A program made the position numbers and the translations under genes. DNA of 49,852 nucleotides from Clostridia bacterium (GTDB lineage Bacteria; Bacillota; Clostridia; Christensenellales; Borkfalkiaceae): the NCBI GenBank assembly GCA_017397305.1, contig JAFQJB010000013.1, positions 1 through 49,852 of the forward strand. The letters run 5' to 3'. This document shows positions 25,278 through 34,900 of this stretch, piece by piece. Numbering within the stretch: the first letter of the stretch is position 1; each line of letters starts with the position of its first letter. Under the pieces are notes generated by a model that saw nothing but the letters and a program-made list of their open reading frames with translations, was not told where the DNA came from and did no database searches.

Positions 25278-27209
25278 ATGGCAAAAAGAGATATTATCGA
25301 AGGCAAACTTTCTGGCAACGAACGTGGATATGCGTTCTTAATACAGTCTAACGGTGGGGAAGATTATTTTATTCCGCACTCCGACCTAAAAGGTGCAATG
25401 CACGGCGATACCGTACTTGCCGAAACAACTTTTGGTGAGGGCGCACGGACGACTGCACGCGTTTTAAAAATTTTAGAACGCGGTATAACCGAACTTGTAG
25501 GAACTTACTTTTCTTGCAAGAGCGGTGGTTTTGTCACGCCCGACGAGAGAAAGTATTATAACGATATCTTTATTCCTTTCGGCAAGGGACTGAGGGCAAA
25601 GTCTGGTCAAAAGGTGGTTTGTAAAATTTTATCCTACCCAAAAAAGCAAAACCCCGAGGGGATAGTGACAAAAATTTTAGGTCGCCAGTTTGAAAAGCAA
25701 GCTGAACTTAGGTCGATACTTTTTAATTACAAACTTCCCGAAGAGTTTCCAAAAGCCGTTTTAGACAGCGCTAAGGCACTTAAACCCCCATTAAACGAAG
25801 AACTACTTAATGGTAGAGAAGATTTTAGAGAGCAAATAACCTTTACCATTGACGGTGAGGACGCTAAAGACTTTGACGATGCGATATCAATAAAGAAATT
25901 GCGTGGAGGAAAGTACCTTTTGGGCGTTCACATTGCCGACGTAAGTCATTACGTTAGGCAAAACGGCACTATCGATAAAGAGGCTTTATCCCGTGCAACA
26001 AGTGTGTATTTCCCAGAGCAAGTAATTCCTATGCTTCCTGAAAAACTTTGTAACGATTTATGCTCGTTAAAAGAGGGAGTGGATAGACTTACACTATCTT
26101 GTGTCATGACCGTCGACAAAAAAGGGAAGGTGACCGATTACTATATAACCCCGTCGGTAATAAGGAGTAGGGCAAGGCTTACCTACACTGCCGTTCAAAG
26201 ATTTTTAGACGGCGATAGCAGTGCAATAAAGGGGGATAGCGCGCTTTTATCCAGCCTTAAACTCACCGAAGAACTAGCAAAAATTTTGATTGCAAAAAGG
26301 GAAGAAGAGGGCTCTATCGACCTAGACGTCAAAGAGAGTGCTATTATCGTAAACAATGGCGAAATTACTGTAAAAGCAACCGAACGAGATATGGCGCATA
26401 GAATTATAGAAGAGTTTATGATTCTAGCAAACGTGACCGTTGCCGAATATATGTTCTATCTTGAAAAACCTTTCGTGTATAGAGTTCACGAAGAGCCGTC
26501 GATAGAAAAACTCAACGATTTTTACGCGTTTTTGCAAGGGCTTGGGATAAATGCTCGCCACAACAGAGATAGTATACACCCCAAGGATTTTCAGTTAATA
26601 TTGAAAAACGCCGAGGGTAAAGCTACCTACACTATCGTAAATAGGGTTATGCTCCGCTCTATGCAAAAGGCAAAGTATAGTCCAGTCGACGTGGGGCACT
26701 TCGGGCTTTCTAAACGTCACTACTGCCACTTTACGTCGCCTATCCGCCGTTATCCCGACCTTCAAATTCATAGGATTATTAAAGACGTTGTCAGCGGTAA
26801 GTTTGATATAGAAGAAAAATACGGCAAGCGGGTGTTTGAGATTGCAGAACAATCTTCAAAAATGGAGAGAAACGGGGTAGAGGCTGAACGTGCGGTTGAC
26901 GATTACTATAAACTCTTGTTTATCAGCAACTTTATAGGCGATAGCTTTGAAGGGGTGATAAGCGGTGTTGCGGGCTTTGGTGTATTCGTAGAATTAGAGT
27001 GTGGAGTAGAAGGTATAGTAAAAGCGGAAACCCTAAAAGGCAAAAGATACGTCCACGACCCTAAAAAATATACCTTGTCAAATGGTCAAACCACTTTTAA
27101 GCTAGGTCAAAAGGTTATGGTTAAGGTTGTCGGCGTTAATATTGGCGAAAGAAGAGCAGAATTTATGATAGAAAATGACAAAACTCTTGCAAAGCAAGAG
27201 AAAATGTAG
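25278..27209 (+). CDS. rnr: Ribonuclease R
   Basis: A 643-aa 3'-to-5' exoribonuclease of the RNB family that degrades structured RNA and, with tmRNA-SmpB, the stalled messages. Order of domains: cold-shock OB fold (about 5-65), second OB fold (70-135), RNB catalytic domain with TIDGEDAKDFDDAISI (metal aspartates about 192-201), S1 domain (about 555-630, FEGVISGVAGFGVFVELECG). It lacks the N-terminal helix-turn-helix and the long basic tail of E. coli RNase R, so it is at the short end of the family. No Shine-Dalgarno is seen before ATG 25278. A TATACT at 25261-25266 hints at a very short or absent leader. No in-frame start exists further upstream (TAG at 25266-25268). Confidence 0.93.
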   Translation: MAKRDIIEGKLSGNERGYAFLIQSNGGEDYFIPHSDLKGAMHGDTVLAETTFGEGARTTARVLKILERGITELVGTYFSCKSGGFVTPDERKYYNDIFIPFGKGLRAKSGQKVVCKILSYPKKQNPEGIVTKILGRQFEKQAELRSILFNYKLPEEFPKAVLDSAKALKPPLNEELLNGREDFREQITFTIDGEDAKDFDDAISIKKLRGGKYLLGVHIADVSHYVRQNGTIDKEALSRATSVYFPEQVIPMLPEKLCNDLCSLKEGVDRLTLSCVMTVDKKGKVTDYYITPSVIRSRARLTYTAVQRFLDGDSSAIKGDSALLSSLKLTEELAKILIAKREEEGSIDLDVKESAIIVNNGEITVKATERDMAHRIIEEFMILANVTVAEYMFYLEKPFVYRVHEEPSIEKLNDFYAFLQGLGINARHNRDSIHPKDFQLILKNAEGKATYTIVNRVMLRSMQKAKYSPVDVGHFGLSKRHYCHFTSPIRRYPDLQIHRIIKDVVSGKFDIEEKYGKRVFEIAEQSSKMERNGVEAERAVDDYYKLLFISNFIGDSFEGVISGVAGFGVFVELECGVEGIVKAETLKGKRYVHDPKKYTLSNGQTTFKLGQKVMVKVVGVNIGERRAEFMIENDKTLAKQEKM

Positions 27210-27254
27210 TAAAATAATTTTAAGTGCTGTCAATTAGATTAGCAAAAGGAAAAA

Positions 27255-27710
27255 ATGGAAGAAAAAACTATTTGCACAAACAAAATAGTCTCGCACGAGT
27301 ATTTTGTTCTAGAACGAATAGAAACGGGCATTGTCCTAGAGGGGAGCGAGGTTAAGTCGTTAAGGCTTGGCAACGTCAACTTAAAGGACAGCTTTTGCGT
27401 GTATTATAACGGCGAAATGTTTGTTAAAAACATGCATATAGCCTTGTATGATAAGGCGGGTGCATTTTCCACGCGTGATTCTAGACGGGATAGAAAACTC
27501 TTGCTACATAAAGACGAGATGATAAAACTCAAAAGCAAGGTTGAGCAAAAAGGACTTACGTTAGTTCCCATAAGATTATACTTTAAGCAAGCGCTGATAA
27601 AGTTAGAACTAGGGCTTTGTCAAGGCAAACACACCTACGATAAAAAGCGTTCGCTTATGGAAAAGGACATTAAACGCGAAAAAGAGCGTGAAATTAAAAA
27701 TTATAGGTAA
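27255..27710 (+). CDS. smpB: SsrA-binding protein SmpB
   Basis: A 151-aa RNA-binding protein that carries tmRNA to stalled ribosomes and takes the place of the anticodon arm. The OB-barrel contains HEYFVLERIETGIVLEGSEV and SLRLGNVNLKDSF. The C-terminal basic tail (CQGKHTYDKKRSL to the end) is the part that enters the mRNA channel. The start follows AAAAGGA. Its RNA partner lies downstream at 30184, separated by two methionine genes. Confidence 0.95.
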   Translation: MEEKTICTNKIVSHEYFVLERIETGIVLEGSEVKSLRLGNVNLKDSFCVYYNGEMFVKNMHIALYDKAGAFSTRDSRRDRKLLLHKDEMIKLKSKVEQKGLTLVPIRLYFKQALIKLELGLCQGKHTYDKKRSLMEKDIKREKEREIKNYR

Positions 27711-27731
27711 ACTTTTTTAGGAGAAAATAAA

Positions 27732-29018
27732 ATGGCAAACAAAAAGAGAATCGAAACGATTTGTATTCAAGGCGGTTATACCCCAAAAAATGGTGAACCG
27801 AGACAAATTCCCATTTATCAAAGCACTACGTTTAAGTATGATACAAGCGAAGACATGGGTAAACTTTTCGACCTAGAGGCGAGCGGGTATTTTTATACTA
27901 GACTTCAAAATCCGACCAACGACCTCGTTGCGGCAAAATTAACCGAACTAGAAGGCGGTGTTGCAGGTATGCTCACCTCGTCGGGACAAGCGGCTAACTT
28001 CTATTCGATATTTAATATTGCTAACGCAGGCGACCACGTTATTTCAAGCTCTGCAATCTATGGTGGAACGTTCAATCTCTTTGCAGTTACCATGAAAAAG
28101 ATGGGTATTGACTTTACGTTCATTTCGCCCGATTCTACCGAAGAAGAAATCAACGCGGCATTCCGTCCCAACACAAAAGCAGTGTTTGGGGAAACCATTG
28201 CAAACCCCGCGTGCTCTGTTTTAGACATCGAACTTTTTGCAAGGGTTGCTCACGAACATGGTGTTCCCTTTATTATCGATAATACGTTCGCAACGCCTAT
28301 CAACTGCAGACCTATCGAATGGGGTGCAGACATCGTAACACACTCTACCACAAAATATATCGACGGACACGGTGTGTCGGTTGGCGGTGCAATTATCGAC
28401 GCTGGTAAGTTTGACTGGAAGGCACACGCAGATAAATTCCCGGGACTTACCACTCCCGACGATAGTTATCACGGAATAGTTTATGCTGACAAGTTTGGTA
28501 AAGAAGGTGCATTTATAACCAAGGCGACCGCACAACTTATGAGAGACTTTGGTTCAATCCAATCACCTCAACACGCATTCTATATCAACCTTGGACTAGA
28601 AAGCTTGCACGTTAGAATGAAACGTCACTGCGAAAACGGACAAAAGGTTGCAGAATTTTTGAATAATCACGAAAAAATCGAGTGGGTAAGATACTGCGGA
28701 CTTAAAGAGGATAAGTATTACGAACTCGGTCAAAAATACTTGCCAAACGGCTCTTGCGGTGTATTGAGCTTTTCAGTAAAGGGCGGTAGAGCGCAAGCAG
28801 AAGCATTTATGAAGGCTTTAAGGGTAGCTTCTATCGAAACACACGTTGCCGATGCAAGAACTTGCTGTTTGCACCCCGCAAACGCAACACACCGTCAAAT
28901 GTCCGACGCACAACTTGAAGCAGCGGGAATTCCTCCCACGCTTATCCGTTACTCTTGCGGATTAGAGAATGCCGACGATTTGATTGAAGATATTGCACAA
29001 GCACTAGAAAAAATTTAA
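27732..29018 (+). CDS. metY: O-acetylhomoserine aminocarboxypropyltransferase (sulfhydrylase)
   Basis: A 428-aa pyridoxal-phosphate enzyme of the Cys/Met metabolism family that makes homocysteine from O-acetylhomoserine and sulfide. The length, and the [13 protein letters not shown] segment after the catalytic region, place it in the O-acetylhomoserine group rather than with cystathionine synthases of about 380 aa. The cofactor lysine is in [11 protein letters not shown]. Other motifs are [10 protein letters not shown] and SSGQAANFY. The next gene makes the substrate, giving a two-gene sulfur-assimilation unit. Only 21 bases separate it from smpB, with a TAGGAG ribosome site and no room for a riboswitch. 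Confidence 0.93.
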   Translation: MANKKRIETICIQGGYTPKNGEPRQIPIYQSTTFKYDTSEDMGKLFDLEASGYFYTRLQNPTNDLVAAKLTELEGGVAGMLTSSGQAANFYSIFNIANAGDHVISSSAIYGGTFNLFAVTMKKMGIDFTFISPDSTEEEINAAFRPNTKAVFGETIANPACSVLDIELFARVAHEHGVPFIIDNTFATPINCRPIEWGADIVTHSTTKYIDGHGVSVGGAIIDAGKFDWKAHADKFPGLTTPDDSYHGIVYADKFGKEGAFITKATAQLMRDFGSIQSPQHAFYINLGLESLHVRMKRHCENGQKVAEFLNNHEKIEWVRYCGLKEDKYYELGQKYLPNGSCGVLSFSVKGGRAQAEAFMKALRVASIETHVADARTCCLHPANATHRQMSDAQLEAAGIPPTLIRYSCGLENADDLIEDIAQALEKI

Positions 29019-29035
29019 GTTAAGGGGGGAAGACT

Positions 29036-29950
29036 ATGCCAATCATAGTACCCAAAGATATACCGGCAAGCAAAATTTTACAAGCTGAAAATATTTTCGT
29101 TATGAACGACCAAAGGGCAATGCAACAGGATATCCGTCCGTTAGAGATTGCAATAGTTAACCTTATGCCCACAAAAATGGTTACCGAAACTCAGCTTATG
29201 AGATTGCTTTCCAACTCTCCGCTCCAAGTCAACGTGACTTTGGTTAGCACTGAAACGTACGTAAGCAAAAACACGCCGTTAGAACACCTAGAAAGGTTTT
29301 ACAAAACCTTTTCGGAAATTAAAGAAAGAAAGTTCGACGGTATGATTATAACTGGTGCACCCGTTGAAGAAAAGGAGTTTAGCGAAGTAACTTATTGGGA
29401 CGAACTTAAAGAAATTTTTGAGTTTGCTAAAACCAACGTTACGAGCACACTTTTCATTTGTTGGGGTGCTCAAGCCGCGCTTCACTATTATTACGGAATA
29501 GAAAAGCACCTTCTTCCCAAAAAACTTTTCGGCGTTTATAAGCATAAAAAACTTATCGACTACGATAGATTATTAAAGGGAACGGACGATAGGTTCTTTA
29601 TGCCACACTCTCGCCATACAACCGTATATGAAGAGGATATCAAAAAGTGCAAAGACGTCGTTATGGTTGCTTCTTCAAAGCAAGCGGGTGCAGCGATTAT
29701 CCGCTCAAAAGATAACAAGTTTATCTTTATAACCGGTCACGCAGAGTACGATAGGGACACTTTGGAAATCGAGTATAAGAGAGATTTAGCAAAGGGAATG
29801 GACATAGACCCGCCCGAAAACTATTACGTAGAGGGCGACCATGGTGAAATCAAGATGAGCTGGGTATCCACAGCAAATCTTATCTATATGAACTGGCTAA
29901 ACCACTACGTATACCAGTTAACACCTTACGAGATAGACGACATAAAATAA
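29036..29950 (+). CDS. metAA: Homoserine O-acetyltransferase, MetA type
   Basis: A 304-aa enzyme of the MetA family that activates homoserine by acylation. The catalytic Cys is residue 142 in FICWGAQAALHY, the catalytic Glu lies in GHAEYDRDT, and the catalytic His is in PHSRHT. The acyl-CoA selectivity residue is Glu111 (TGAPVEEKEF). In studied MetA proteins Glu at 111 goes with acetyl-CoA and Gly with succinyl-CoA, so this one should make O-acetylhomoserine. That agrees with the metY neighbour. The start has AAGGGGGGA upstream, 17 bases after metY. Confidence 0.93.
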   Translation: MPIIVPKDIPASKILQAENIFVMNDQRAMQQDIRPLEIAIVNLMPTKMVTETQLMRLLSNSPLQVNVTLVSTETYVSKNTPLEHLERFYKTFSEIKERKFDGMIITGAPVEEKEFSEVTYWDELKEIFEFAKTNVTSTLFICWGAQAALHYYYGIEKHLLPKKLFGVYKHKKLIDYDRLLKGTDDRFFMPHSRHTTVYEEDIKKCKDVVMVASSKQAGAAIIRSKDNKFIFITGHAEYDRDTLEIEYKRDLAKGMDIDPPENYYVEGDHGEIKMSWVSTANLIYMNWLNHYVYQLTPYEIDDIK

Positions 29951-29973
29951 TAAAACGCGACGTATCGCAAAAA

Positions 29974-30030
29974 GAAGTTGCCACAAAAATCGTGCAAATT
30001 GGTTTTTGCCAATTTGCTGATAATGGGGCA
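29974..30030. repeat. 57-bp hairpin-bearing direct repeat, copy 1
   Basis: Begins GAAGTTGCCAC and ends GATAATGGGGCA. It contains a perfect 9-bp inverted repeat, GCAAATTGG / CCAATTTGC, around a six-base loop. It differs from copy 2 at one position, in the loop (TTTTTG versus TTATTG). The spacing of the two starts is 142 bases. Confidence 0.9.
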
Positions 30031-30115
30031 TACAAGAAAGAAGAGCAAGCAGAGATGGGCAAGAACAAATAAATCGTGGAAAAGATTTTGTAAAAAAGAT
30101 TTTTCACGAAGAGGA

Positions 30116-30172
30116 GAAGTTGCCACAAAAATCGTGCAAATTGGTTATTGCCAATTTGCTGATAATGGGGCA
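30116..30172. repeat. 57-bp hairpin-bearing direct repeat, copy 2
   Basis: Second copy, 56 of 57 bases identical to copy 1, with the same orientation and the same 9-bp stem. It ends 11 bases before the 5' end of tmRNA. The arrangement resembles small interspersed palindromic elements, or a duplicated promoter/processing region of ssrA. Confidence 0.9.
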
Positions 30173-30183
30173 CACTTCGACGA

Positions 30184-30536
30184 GGGGGCGATTCAGTTTC
30201 GATTGGGCGACCGCGTAAGGACGTAAGCATACCGAAGGCTCGACTTCGTTAAAACGGAACCTAAATTTAAATGCTAACAGAAATGAAGTAGCATACGCAG
30301 CTTAATTTTTGCGTACGGTTCTCTCTTTCTCGCCCGTTGGGAAGGGAAGAGCTGTCAAAACGACGGGGTACTGCGCCGTAATTTGATTTTGTTTGCGACG
30401 TGGAACTTAAAAAATCAAAGGGTGCGTATTGGTCGCCAACGACCGAGCGCACCACTAAAATCAATCGTTGGATAAGTATGTAGAAGGTTTTTATAAAGCG
30501 TTCAAGACCGGAGTGCAAATCTCCGCGTCTCCACCA
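30184..30536 (+). ncRNA. ssrA: tmRNA (SsrA RNA)
   Basis: Transfer-messenger RNA that frees stalled ribosomes and tags the unfinished protein. The 5' end GGGGGCG (30184-30190) pairs with CGTCTCC (30526-30532) to form the acceptor stem with two G-U pairs, followed by A and an encoded CCA (30534-30536). The tRNA-like T arm is GGAG-TGCAAAT-CTCC just before it. The tag frame reads from GCT at 30273 to the stop TAA at 30303-30305 and encodes ANRNEVAYAA. The AA end is the usual ClpXP/ClpAP signal. The rest holds pseudoknot-forming GC-rich stems. Length 353, normal for a one-piece tmRNA. Confidence 0.93.
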
Positions 30537-30571
30537 AAAAAAAGGACACATGACTGTGCCCTTTTTGTTTT
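30533..30571. terminator. Terminator of ssrA, also serving convergent mscS
   Basis: AAAAAGG-A-CACA (to about 30550) pairs with TGTG-C-CCTTTTT (to about 30566), loop TGAC, then GTTTT. The A-rich left arm gives a T run on the minus strand, so it works for mscS too. Confidence 0.8.
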
Positions 30572-30623
30572 ATACGAAAGAATTCGTTATTCGTGTGAAT
30601 TGTAGATTATAACCAAATTTGTT

Positions 30624-31451
30624 TTATTTTTGTTTAATATGAACGTCAACTTGATTGTAAGGAATTTCAATATTGTTTGCGTCAAATTCTTTTTTGACAG
30701 ATTCCAAGAGGTCAAAGTTTACAGTCCAGTAATCAGAATTTTTCGTCCACACCCTAGTTACGATATCTATACTTGATGAGCCGTGTTCCTTCATTCTTAC
30801 GAAAGGAGCGGGGTCTTTAAGTATCAACTCATGACTATTGCAAACATCCAAGATGATAGATTTTGCTTTTTCAAAATCGTCAGCGTAGCCTATCGAGAAG
30901 GTAAGGTCTACTCTGCGCAAATCTTTTTCCGAATAGTTTACCACGGTACCGCTAGATAAACTTCCGTTGGGGATATAAATAATCTTGTTGTCGGGGGTTA
31001 CGATTTTAGTGTAAGTGATTTTAATTTCAAGAACTGTGCCACTATAACCTTGTGCTTCAATGTAGTCGTCTACGCGGAAGGGGCGAGTAAGAATTATCAT
31101 AACGCCTCCTGCCAAGTTTGACAACGCACCGTTGACAGCAAGACCAACACATACGCCTAGTGAAGCAATCAAAGCAGTAAATCCACTGGTGTCAATTCCT
31201 AAAAATCCTATTATGCAAATGAAGATTAATATTTTCAACGCTAGACGGAAAATATATACAAGCGTTTTTACAATGGTTTTGTCGGCATTTTTACGGGTAG
31301 CTCTTTTTTCTATTCTTCTTGCAACTGCATTTATGACTTTAAATGATACGAAAAGCACTATCAACGAGATAATAATTTTAGCAATGGTCGTCCAAATAGC
31401 ATCGCTAGTTACCCAAGCAACAATTTTATTCCAAAGTTGTTCAAAGTTCAT
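30624..31451 (-). CDS. mscS: Small-conductance mechanosensitive channel, MscS family
   Basis: A 275-aa channel that opens when the membrane is stretched and releases solutes during osmotic downshock. Three transmembrane helices lie in the first 125 residues. The pore helix TM3 is GLAVNGALSNLAGGVMIILTRPF. The beta domain contains IPNGSLSSGTVVNYS and the alpha/beta cytoplasmic cage follows. The start is the ATG at 31451, which has a strong AGGAGG 7 bases upstream; an in-frame ATG 96 bases further up would lie over the promoter region and is rejected. Transcribed from a consensus promoter at 31476-31504. Confidence 0.92.
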   Translation of the reverse strand: MNFEQLWNKIVAWVTSDAIWTTIAKIIISLIVLFVSFKVINAVARRIEKRATRKNADKTIVKTLVYIFRLALKILIFICIIGFLGIDTSGFTALIASLGVCVGLAVNGALSNLAGGVMIILTRPFRVDDYIEAQGYSGTVLEIKITYTKIVTPDNKIIYIPNGSLSSGTVVNYSEKDLRRVDLTFSIGYADDFEKAKSIILDVCNSHELILKDPAPFVRMKEHGSSSIDIVTRVWTKNSDYWTVNFDLLESVKKEFDANNIEIPYNQVDVHIKQK

Positions 31452-31475
31452 ATGAAACCTCCTAAGTTTTTTAAC

Positions 31476-31504
31476 ATAATACCACTTGATACGGGTTTTG
31501 TCAA
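31476..31504 (-). promoter_or_regulatory. Sigma-A promoter of mscS
   Basis: On the minus strand TTGACA (31504-31499), 17 bases, TATTAT (31481-31476), 25 bases before the mscS start. Confidence 0.8.
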
Positions 31505-31522
31505 AGCATGAGAAAAATTTTA

Positions 31523-31550
31523 TAAAAAAAGCTTGGAAATTTTCCAAGCC
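31523..31550 (-). terminator. Intrinsic terminator of the SRP RNA gene
   Basis: Minus strand GCTTGGAAA / TTTCCAAGC hairpin (31531-31549) followed by seven T (31530-31524). It ends the SRP RNA transcript before the mscS promoter. Confidence 0.85.
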
Positions 31551-31564
31551 TAATTTTCAAAAAA

Positions 31565-31830
31565 ACCGTGCATCTGACGTCGACGTACACCGCCGAAGTG
31601 GAAACGTGGTAGGTAACTCCTTCAAAGCAACCTCATATCACACGCGCCTTACCGTTTAGTGCTGCTACATTCCTGTCCTGACACGGTTCGCGGGGACGCG
31701 TTGCATAAGACCTTGATATCATCATCCCTTGCCACGCGCAACCAACCACGGCATAAGCCTCGGTCAGCATTCTGCTCCGCTAAGCGAATTGCGGATAACA
31801 GGGCATCGCTAACTCCCCGCATAGCACGGC
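31565..31830 (-). ncRNA. ffs: Signal recognition particle RNA, large bacterial type
   Basis: The RNA scaffold of the signal recognition particle (with Ffh), which delivers nascent membrane proteins to the Sec channel. Reading the minus strand, it begins GCCGTGCTATGCGGGGAG and ends GTGCACGG-type sequence (ATGCACGGT), closing the terminal helix. The conserved Ffh-binding tip has GTGTCAGGACAGGAATGTAGCAG (with GNAR-type loop and the asymmetric ACAGGAA/AGCAG bulges). The Alu-domain part is present, so it is the roughly 266-nt Bacillus/Clostridium type and not the short 4.5S form. Confidence 0.93.
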
Positions 31831-31836
31831 TATAAT

Positions 31837-31865
31837 ATTCTAACTTAAAAAAAAGAATTTAGCAA
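31837..31865 (-). promoter_or_regulatory. Promoter of the SRP RNA gene
   Basis: Minus strand TTGCTA (31865-31860), 17 bases, TAGAAT (31842-31837), with the RNA start at 31830 six bases downstream, which agrees with the mature 5' end. Confidence 0.7.
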
Positions 31866-31904
31866 GTATTTTTTAAGTAAATTAATAAATTTAGCAAAAT
31901 TGAC

Positions 31905-31933
31905 TTTACAAAACCGACAAATATAGATATAAT
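31905..31933 (+). promoter_or_regulatory. Promoter of ileS
   Basis: TTTACA (31905-31910), 17 bases, TATAAT (31928-31933). It leaves a leader of only about 40 bases before ileS, too short for a T-box. The ribosome site GGAG is at 31968-31971. Confidence 0.65.
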
Positions 31934-31979
31934 TTATAAGTAAAAATATATTATAAAGCAAAAACTTGGAGCGAATGTT

Positions 31980-34900
31980 ATGTATAAGAAAGTTGACACA
32001 ACCTTAAACTTCCTCGACAGAGAAAAAGAAGTATTGCAATTTTGGAAAGAAAACAAAATTTTCGAACAAAACGTTAGCGCGAACGAAGGTAATCGTGAAT
32101 TCACCTTTTACGACGGTCCGCCTACCGCAAACGGCAAACCGCATATCGGTCACATATTAACGCGTGTTATTAAGGACATAATTCCCCGTTATCACGTTAT
32201 GAAAGGCGACCACTGTTTGAGAAAGGCAGGTTGGGATACGCACGGTCTTCCCGTAGAACTTGAAGTTGAAAAACTTTTGGGCATCGACGGCAAGCAAGAA
32301 ATTGAAAAATACGGTATCGAACCCTTTATCAAAAAATGTAAAGAATCGGTTTGGAAATATAAATCCGAATGGGAGAAGATGAGTGACCGCGTAGGTTACT
32401 GGGCGGATATGGAAGACCCGTACGTTACCTATGACGATAACTACATCGAATCTGTTTGGTGGGCGATTAAGACCATTGCTGAAAAAGGACTTTTATATAA
32501 AGGGCACAAAATCGTTCCTTACTGCCCGCGTTGTGGAACCGCACTTTCTTCACACGAAGTAGCGCAAGGATATAAGGACGTTAAGGACGTTTCGGTTTTC
32601 GTTCGCTTCAAAATGAAGAATAGGGAAAACGCATATTTCCTTGCGTGGACGACTACACCTTGGACGCTTCCTTCTAACGTTGCACTTTGCGTTAACCCTA
32701 AGGAAGACTATGCTGAAATCGTTGCTGAAGACGGCGCAACTTACGTTTTAGCCGAAGCACTCGTTCCCACCTTGTTTGAAAACTATCAAACGATTAGCGT
32801 AAAGAAGGGTATCGAATACGAAGGACAAGAATACATTCCGCTCTTTGATTACGCACTTGGCTCGTTCAAAGAAAAAGCATACTACATCGTTTGTGACGGA
32901 TACGTAACTTTGACCGACGGTAGCGGTATCGTTCACATCGCACCCGCTTTTGGTGAAGACGACGCAAACGTTGGTAGAAAATATAATCTGCCTTTCGTTA
33001 AACTTGTTGACGATAGGGGCAATATGGCGGAAAGCACTGGTATTTTGGCTGGTAAGTTCGTTAAGGACGCCGATAAAATCATTATCAAAATGCTTAAAGA
33101 AAACGGCTTACTCTTCAAAGAACTTCCCTTTGAGCATAGCTATCCTTTCTGTTGGCGTTGCGATACACCACTTCTATATTATGCAAGAAGCAGTTGGTTT
33201 ATAAAGATGACCGCTGTTAAAGATAGACTTATCGAGGCAAATAACTCTGTTAACTGGATACCCGAAACCATTAAGCACGGCAGAATGGGTAACTTCCTTG
33301 AAAACGTTATCGACTGGGGACTTTCTAGAGAACGTTATTGGGGTACACCGCTACCCGTTTGGGTTTGCGAAAAGTGTGGCAAAATCCACGTTATCGGTAG
33401 CAAAAAAGAACTTAAAGACCTTTGCGGTATAGAAGGTGATATCGAACTTCACCGTCCGTATATCGACGATTGTACGTTCGACTGCGAATGTGGTGGTAAG
33501 TTTATAAGAGAAAAAGAGGTTATCGACTGCTGGTTTGACTCTGGCTCAATGCCCTTTGCTCAATACCACTATCCCTTTGAAAATAAGGAACTTTTCGAAA
33601 GTCATTTCCCCGCAGACTTTATCAGTGAAGCAATCGACCAAACGCGTGGTTGGTTCTACACCTTGCTTGCAATATCCACCTTGCTCTTCGATAAAGCACC
33701 CTTCAAAAACTGCATAGTTTTGGGACACGTTAACGATAAAAATGGTATTAAAATGAGTAAGCATAAGGGCAACGTAGTTGACCCGTGGACCATACTTGAT
33801 AAGCAAGGTGCGGATGCGGTTAGATGGTATTTCTACACTGGCTCTGCACCATGGCTACCTTCAAGATTCTATGAAGAAGCAGTTTCCGAAGCGCAAAGAA
33901 AGTTTATGGGCACGCTTTGGAACACCTATGCATTCTTCGTGCTCTATGCTGAAATAGACAAATATAACCCCGCAAACTACAACTTGAAAGATTGCAAACT
34001 TACCCTTATGGATAAGTGGGTTCTTTCAAAACTTAACACGCTCGTTAAGACGGTAGACGAGGGGCTCAAAAACTATAACATATTCGACAGTGCACGTGCA
34101 CTCCAAAGCTTTACCGACGACCTATCTAACTGGTACGTTCGTCGCGGTAGAGAAAGGTATTGGGGTCACGAAATGGATGACGATAAGATTGCGGCTTACA
34201 CCACGCTTTATACCGTACTTGTAACTATGGCAAAATTATCCGCTCCTTTCACTCCGTTTATGGCTGAATCAATCTATCAAAACTTGGTACCCGCATTCTA
34301 TCAAGACGCGCCTAAGTCCGTTCACCTTTGCTCTTTCCCCGAAGTAGATGAAAGTGCAATAGATAAGACGCTAGAAGACGGTATGCAAAACGTTCTCGAC
34401 ATCGTTGTTTTAGGACGTGCTTGCAGAAACACTGCTAACATCAAAAACCGTCAACCTCTTTCCAAAATCTTCGTATGCTCGGAAAGAAGAACCGAACTTA
34501 CTGAAGGGCTTTTGGAAATTGCAAAAGACGAACTTAACGTTAAGGAAGTTGAACACCTTCGCGATGCAACCAAGTTTGTAACTTATAAGATTAAACCTCA
34601 ACTCAAAACCTTGGGTCCAAAATACGGCGCATTGCTCGGTAAGGTAAGGAAATTCCTTGAAACTTGCGATGCAAACGCAGTTGTTACCACCGTTAAGAGT
34701 GGCGAAATTTACAAGACCGAGTTTGAAGGTGCAACTTTCGAGTTCGCACTTGACGACCTTTTGATTTCAACCGAAAGTGCTGAAGGCTTTATTGCTTCAA
34801 GCGATATGGGTATAACGGTTGTTATGGATACCACCGTTACCGAAGAACTTAAGGCTGAAGGTATTGAGAGAGAACTTATCTCCAAAATTCAAACCATGCG

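Larger units (their letters stand above)
29951..30183. other. Non-coding spacer with two repeat copies before ssrA
   Basis: 233 bases without a credible gene. It holds two copies of a 57-bp repeat (listed separately). Between them lies a hairpin with TCGTG-GAAAA at about 30073 and TTTTTCACGA at about 30100-30109. A GATAAT inside each repeat could act as a -10, but I found no -35 at the right distance. The ssrA promoter is therefore not identified. Confidence 0.6.

Noticed and set aside
27711..27731. SAM riboswitch before metY
   Set aside because: Only 21 bases separate smpB and metY; there is no space for one.
29978..30226. 82-aa + strand and 116-aa minus strand frames across the repeat spacer before ssrA
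   Set aside because: They run through the 57-bp repeats and into the tmRNA, have no convincing ribosome site, and their apparent internal similarity comes from the DNA repeat.
31452..31547. 32-residue N-terminal extension of MscS
   Set aside because: The extension spans the TTGACA/TATTAT promoter; AGGAGG is placed for the ATG at 31451.
31866..31979. T-box leader for ileS
   Set aside because: No T-box sequence or antiterminator, and the promoter leaves a leader of about 40 bases.
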